Origin: UBA1181 sp963631545
Lineage (GTDB): Bacteria > Bacteroidota > Bacteroidia > Bacteroidales > Paludibacteraceae
Direction: 5' to 3'
Assembly (NCBI GenBank): GCA_963631545.1
Contig: CAVGRN010000076.1
Location: forward strand, 1-9,227
Length of the DNA: 9,227 bases
Of the stretch, positions 8,201-9,227 are shown in pieces. Position numbers and translations under genes: made by a program. Below the pieces are notes generated by a model. The model was not told the DNA's origin and made no database searches. It worked only from the letters and a program-made list of their open reading frames with translations. Each line of letters starts with the position of its first letter. Positions within the stretch are counted from its first letter, which is position 1.

Positions 8201-8615
8201 TGACGATGTTGATGTATGCGCCCAAACCCAGTTCGTGGGCAAGGTTTCGGAGGATGATCTGGAAGAAACTATCGATCGTACTCACCTGGAAATGGTTGTA
8301 ATCGTGTAAAATGTAGGAGAGCGCCTCTGAAGCCCGCTTCTTCAGCTCCTCCTCCGACAATGAACCGCCATCGGCAGAGAGCTCGCCACGAATGGCAGAA
8401 ATAAGGTTGGAGTCCAGTCCATTCGCAACCGAGAAAAGGTCGGACAAGATGCGCATTTGCATCTCAGCCGTCGCCTTGTTGGTGAACGTTACTGCGAGAA
8501 TCTTGTCATAATCGTGAGGGTTTGCCACAAGCAGCTTCAAAAACTCCAAAGAGAGCCGGTAGGTTTTTCCCGACCCCGCAGAAGCCCTATATAATTTCAG
8601 ATTTTTCTTCGCCAT
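5292..8615 (-). CDS. AddA/RecB-like UvrD-family helicase with C-terminal PD-(D/E)XK nuclease
   Basis: This is an ATP-dependent helicase-exonuclease of the AddA/RecB type, which unwinds and trims broken DNA ends to prepare RecA-mediated recombination. The 1107-residue product carries the SF1 helicase motifs in order. These are Walker A ASAGSGKT (11-18), motif Ia AVTFTNKATAEM (41-52), motif II IDEFQDT with D405-E406, motif III GDAKQSIYRFR (436-446), motif V TIHKSKGLEF (755-764) and motif VI YVAFTRA with R854. The C-terminal nuclease domain has H980, D1057 in PDR, D1070 and K1072 in DFK, and Q1083/Y1087, so it looks catalytically intact. The reading frame stays open upstream to 8936, but that stretch is antisense to the next gene. 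The ATG at 8615 (MAKKNLKLYRASAGSGKT) gives the normal family N terminus. The part coding residues about 208-275 is much more AT-rich than the rest. No addB partner is visible in the window. addA is the probable name, but I leave the symbol blank because the partner is unseen. Confidence 0.92.
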   Translation of the reverse strand: MAKKNLKLYRASAGSGKTYRLSLEFLKLLVANPHDYDKILAVTFTNKATAEMQMRILSDLFSVANGLDSNLISAIRGELSADGGSLSEEELKKRASEALSYILHDYNHFQVSTIDSFFQIILRNLAHELGLGAYINIVIDEKDLLTDAVDLMNEEFRDNPALRNWMNAYSAELLSDNKHWSLSEELLDFGKNIFHEVFKEHEGEMVKLLKNPNSLAIYKKKLQTLRAGEEKKILSVAADIDNLISSSGLTVEDFRGKGTFYTPIKKTKDFFSKTGKVKLDELIELTGTAQKAYDGDLSAYATKTSPKKSQIEALATSALIGKYRAFVDTRKDAMCKIFTCDLILAQLNNVGLLNDIARNVSHVKSRRMQFPLSETGSLLHSMIDETDTPFIYEKIGSFLEHIMIDEFQDTSQTQWKNFRPLVKECLDKGKMNLVVGDAKQSIYRFRNGDWSIIEGLDGEFPGNVSPIAAEDNWRSMERIVEFNNSLFAPTGDSGISPILVPYQGKFGGEDTFRKLTSVYASAKQKCPKESQKGKGYILVQYAKDKDGELDCLVDQVLRVQREGVAAADITILVRRSKEIEDIAECFAQYRDEHKEELEKDGLNLDLISDEAFVLESSDALTMVVDAMRVILDPDDEISMLELFMLYAENAGLGNRMQILANIGYESDQKYKELMSKILGIGNLPLYEMAEELMSILEVEKMPMQSSFISKFLDLLTEYIQRQDPTLANFIDHWDKYLKQKKISMGDSADGIRIMTIHKSKGLEFHTVILPFCDSDVLSSSSNLKTLTWCDMKSMPASFEDFKAFPGSSPDSFPVWPIYLHAKSAEHSLFEAKYREELVQLLADCVNTLYVAFTRAVNNLVVICADKEAKKEPEIPKTCNVLLKTVLGEKLTNPSDLPEDSPLSLQYEVGELLPSEAEQRAAVTQNPFKQVPDPLVCEFHHWSGCASFKSSTKANEYIKEMVKPDEVQQSKKSIRRGTLLHALFSKIDTEDDIQKAAETLRTVDGLTSSKGEVEEIKKLASEKIKEHPEWFAPGLVTYKECSILAYDENKKPMMRRPDRVIKKGNKMIIVDFKTGKPHTSHQKQVDEYADLLQKMGYETETHLWYLFD

Positions 8616-8648
8616 AAAATATTGATAAGATAAAGGTGAGTTGAGATT

Positions 8649-8656
8649 CAAATTTA
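8649..8656 (-). promoter_or_regulatory. Probable -7 box of the helicase gene promoter
   Basis: On the minus strand these bases read TAAATTTG, an exact match to TAnnTTTG. Transcription would start near 8642, leaving a leader of roughly 25-30 nt before the ATG at 8615. A TTTG on the same strand (8675-8672) is only 15 nt away, shorter than usual for a -33 element. The box is separated by one base from the -7 box of the opposite gene. Confidence 0.5.
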
Positions 8657-8657
8657 A

Positions 8658-8665
8658 TACATTTG
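8658..8665 (+). promoter_or_regulatory. Probable -7 box of the C_GCAxxG_C_C gene promoter
   Basis: TACATTTG is an exact match to the Bacteroidota -7 element TAnnTTTG. Transcription would begin around 8671-8673, giving a short A-rich leader of about 16-18 nt that contains an A8 tract (8673-8680) before the ATG at 8689. No -33 element at the expected distance is obvious. Confidence 0.5.
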
Positions 8666-8688
8666 GGGAAACAAAAAAAAGAGTCTTT

Positions 8689-9147
8689 ATGGAATCGAGA
8701 GTAGAAAAAGCGGTGGCGTTGTTCAAAAGCGGATACAACTGCTCGCAGAGCGTAGTGGCAGCGTATGCAGACCAATTTGGGCTGACGGAAGAGCAGTCGC
8801 TCAGGGTATCTGCCTCGTTTGGCGGCGGCATCGGGCGTATGCGCGAGACGTGTGGTGCGGCGTGCGGGCTGTTCATCCTTGCGGGACTGAAATACGGCTC
8901 GACCGACCCGAAGGACACCGACGGCAAAGGGCGCAACTACAAAATCGTGCAGCACCTCGCCGAGGAGTTCAAAAAGGCGAACGGCTTTTTAAAATGCCGC
9001 GACCTGTTAGGATTGGACAAGAACCTGAAAGAGACGGCACAACCCTCGGAGCGCACCAAAGAATATTATGCGAAACGCCCTTGTGCGGAGATTGTGCGCG
9101 CGGCGGCAGAGATTTGGGAGCGGTTTCTGGAGGAGGAGGTTAAATGA
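8689..9147 (+). CDS. C_GCAxxG_C_C family protein (putative redox-active, function unknown)
   Basis: This is a small cytoplasmic protein of 152 residues with no signal peptide or membrane segment. It belongs to the C_GCAxxG_C_C family (Pfam PF09719 as I recall), named for its conserved cysteines and annotated only as putatively redox-active. The cysteines are C18 in GYNCSQSV, C55 in the core TCGAACG (54-60), C103 in KCRDLLG and C132 in RPCAEIV, which are the family pattern. C59 is additional and lies at a variable position of the core, making a C-x3-C pair. A glycine-rich FGGGIG (44-49) precedes the core. The ATG at 8689 follows an A-rich leader and gives the expected N terminus; an in-frame TTG at 8641 lies upstream of the predicted promoter box. 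The gene is divergent from the helicase gene, with 73 bp between them. Its substrate and partner are unknown. Confidence 0.92.
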   Translation: MESRVEKAVALFKSGYNCSQSVVAAYADQFGLTEEQSLRVSASFGGGIGRMRETCGAACGLFILAGLKYGSTDPKDTDGKGRNYKIVQHLAEEFKKANGFLKCRDLLGLDKNLKETAQPSERTKEYYAKRPCAEIVRAAAEIWERFLEEEVK

Positions 9148-9162
9148 CGTTATTGTTCTCCG

Positions 9163-9227
9163 TTACTCCACCTTCCACTCCCCAATCGTTCCCGTCTCCG
9201 ATGAGAAACTGCACCCAATCAAGCGGA
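9163..9227 (-). CDS. Possible 3' end of a minus-strand gene, cut by the window edge
   Basis: Reading leftward from the edge, one frame gives 20 residues ending in IGEWKVE and a TAA at 9165-9163, convergent with the preceding gene at a 15-bp distance. A second minus-strand frame is also open (containing DWVQFLIGDGNDWG) and would stop at 9143-9141, overlapping the neighbour's 3' end by 7 bp. Too little is present to choose between them or to recognise a family. No terminator hairpin is evident between the two genes. Confidence 0.35.
   Translation of the reverse strand, partial: RLIGCSFSSETGTIGEWKVE

Larger units (their letters stand above)
8649..8665. repeat. 17-bp imperfect palindrome spanning both divergent -7 boxes
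   Basis: CAAATTTAATACATTTG is symmetric about position 8657 with a single mismatched pair (8654/8660). The outer arms CAAAT and ATTTG pair perfectly. The symmetry puts the two divergent -7 boxes back to back. It may reflect only the paired promoters, or it may be a binding site for a dimeric regulator. Confidence 0.55.

Noticed and set aside
5313..8309. Plus-strand frames of 60-273 codons opposite the helicase gene
   Set aside because: The helicase and nuclease motifs on the minus strand account for the whole stretch, and the plus-strand products look like shadows.
8616..8936. A 107-residue N-terminal extension of the helicase in the same frame, starting at 8936
   Set aside because: It runs antisense through the well-supported C_GCAxxG_C_C gene, lies upstream of the probable -7 box, and the ATG at 8615 already gives the family's normal N terminus before Walker A.
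9200..9227. A plus-strand ATG at 9200 as a new gene start
   Set aside because: It is cut after nine codons, has no promoter-like or A-rich leader, and conflicts with the likelier minus-strand gene end.
1..9227. CRISPR arrays, tRNA or rRNA genes, insertion sequences, prophage or defence islands
   Set aside because: I saw no regularly spaced repeats, cloverleaf-like sequence, transposase motifs or defence-family proteins. The window is tightly packed with housekeeping genes.

Overview
The window looks like chromosomal DNA from a member of the Bacteroidota, most likely order Bacteroidales. Three things point there. Start codons are preceded by A/T-rich leaders without clear Shine-Dalgarno sequences. 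Several intergenic gaps hold perfect TAnnTTTG boxes, the -7 element of the Bacteroidota primary sigma factor. The protein sequences, above all the C_GCAxxG_C_C protein and the AddA-like helicase-nuclease, resemble Bacteroidales versions. These are judgements by eye; the species is not identifiable. The DNA is fairly GC-rich for the group. Sampled stretches run from about 65% GC in uvrA to about 38% in one segment of the helicase gene.

Layout from left to right. A perfect 13-bp hairpin (1-38) is followed by uvrA (98-2917, +). After only 14 bp comes a YrdC/TsaC-type threonylcarbamoyl-AMP synthase (2932-3504, +), probably on the same transcript. nadB (3577-5208, +) has its own leader with a perfect -7 box set in an inverted repeat. 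A terminator hairpin (5252-5285) separates nadB from the convergent AddA/RecB-like helicase-nuclease gene (5292-8615, -). A 73-bp divergent intergenic region (8616-8688) carries two perfect -7 boxes back to back in an imperfect palindrome. To its right is a small five-cysteine C_GCAxxG_C_C protein (8689-9147, +). The last 80 bp probably hold the 3' end of another minus-strand gene, in an uncertain frame. No gene-free stretch exceeds about 100 bp.

Functionally this is mostly housekeeping: nucleotide-excision repair (UvrA), tRNA t6A biosynthesis (TsaC), de novo NAD synthesis (NadB) and recombinational repair of DNA ends (AddA-like enzyme). The cysteine-rich protein is a family of unknown, possibly redox-related, function. 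I see no tRNA, rRNA, CRISPR array, insertion sequence, prophage or defence cluster. I also see no convincing new system. The points most worth a second look are the palindromic divergent promoter, the dyad at the nadB promoter, the absence of addB beside the addA-like gene, and the cysteine-rich protein.
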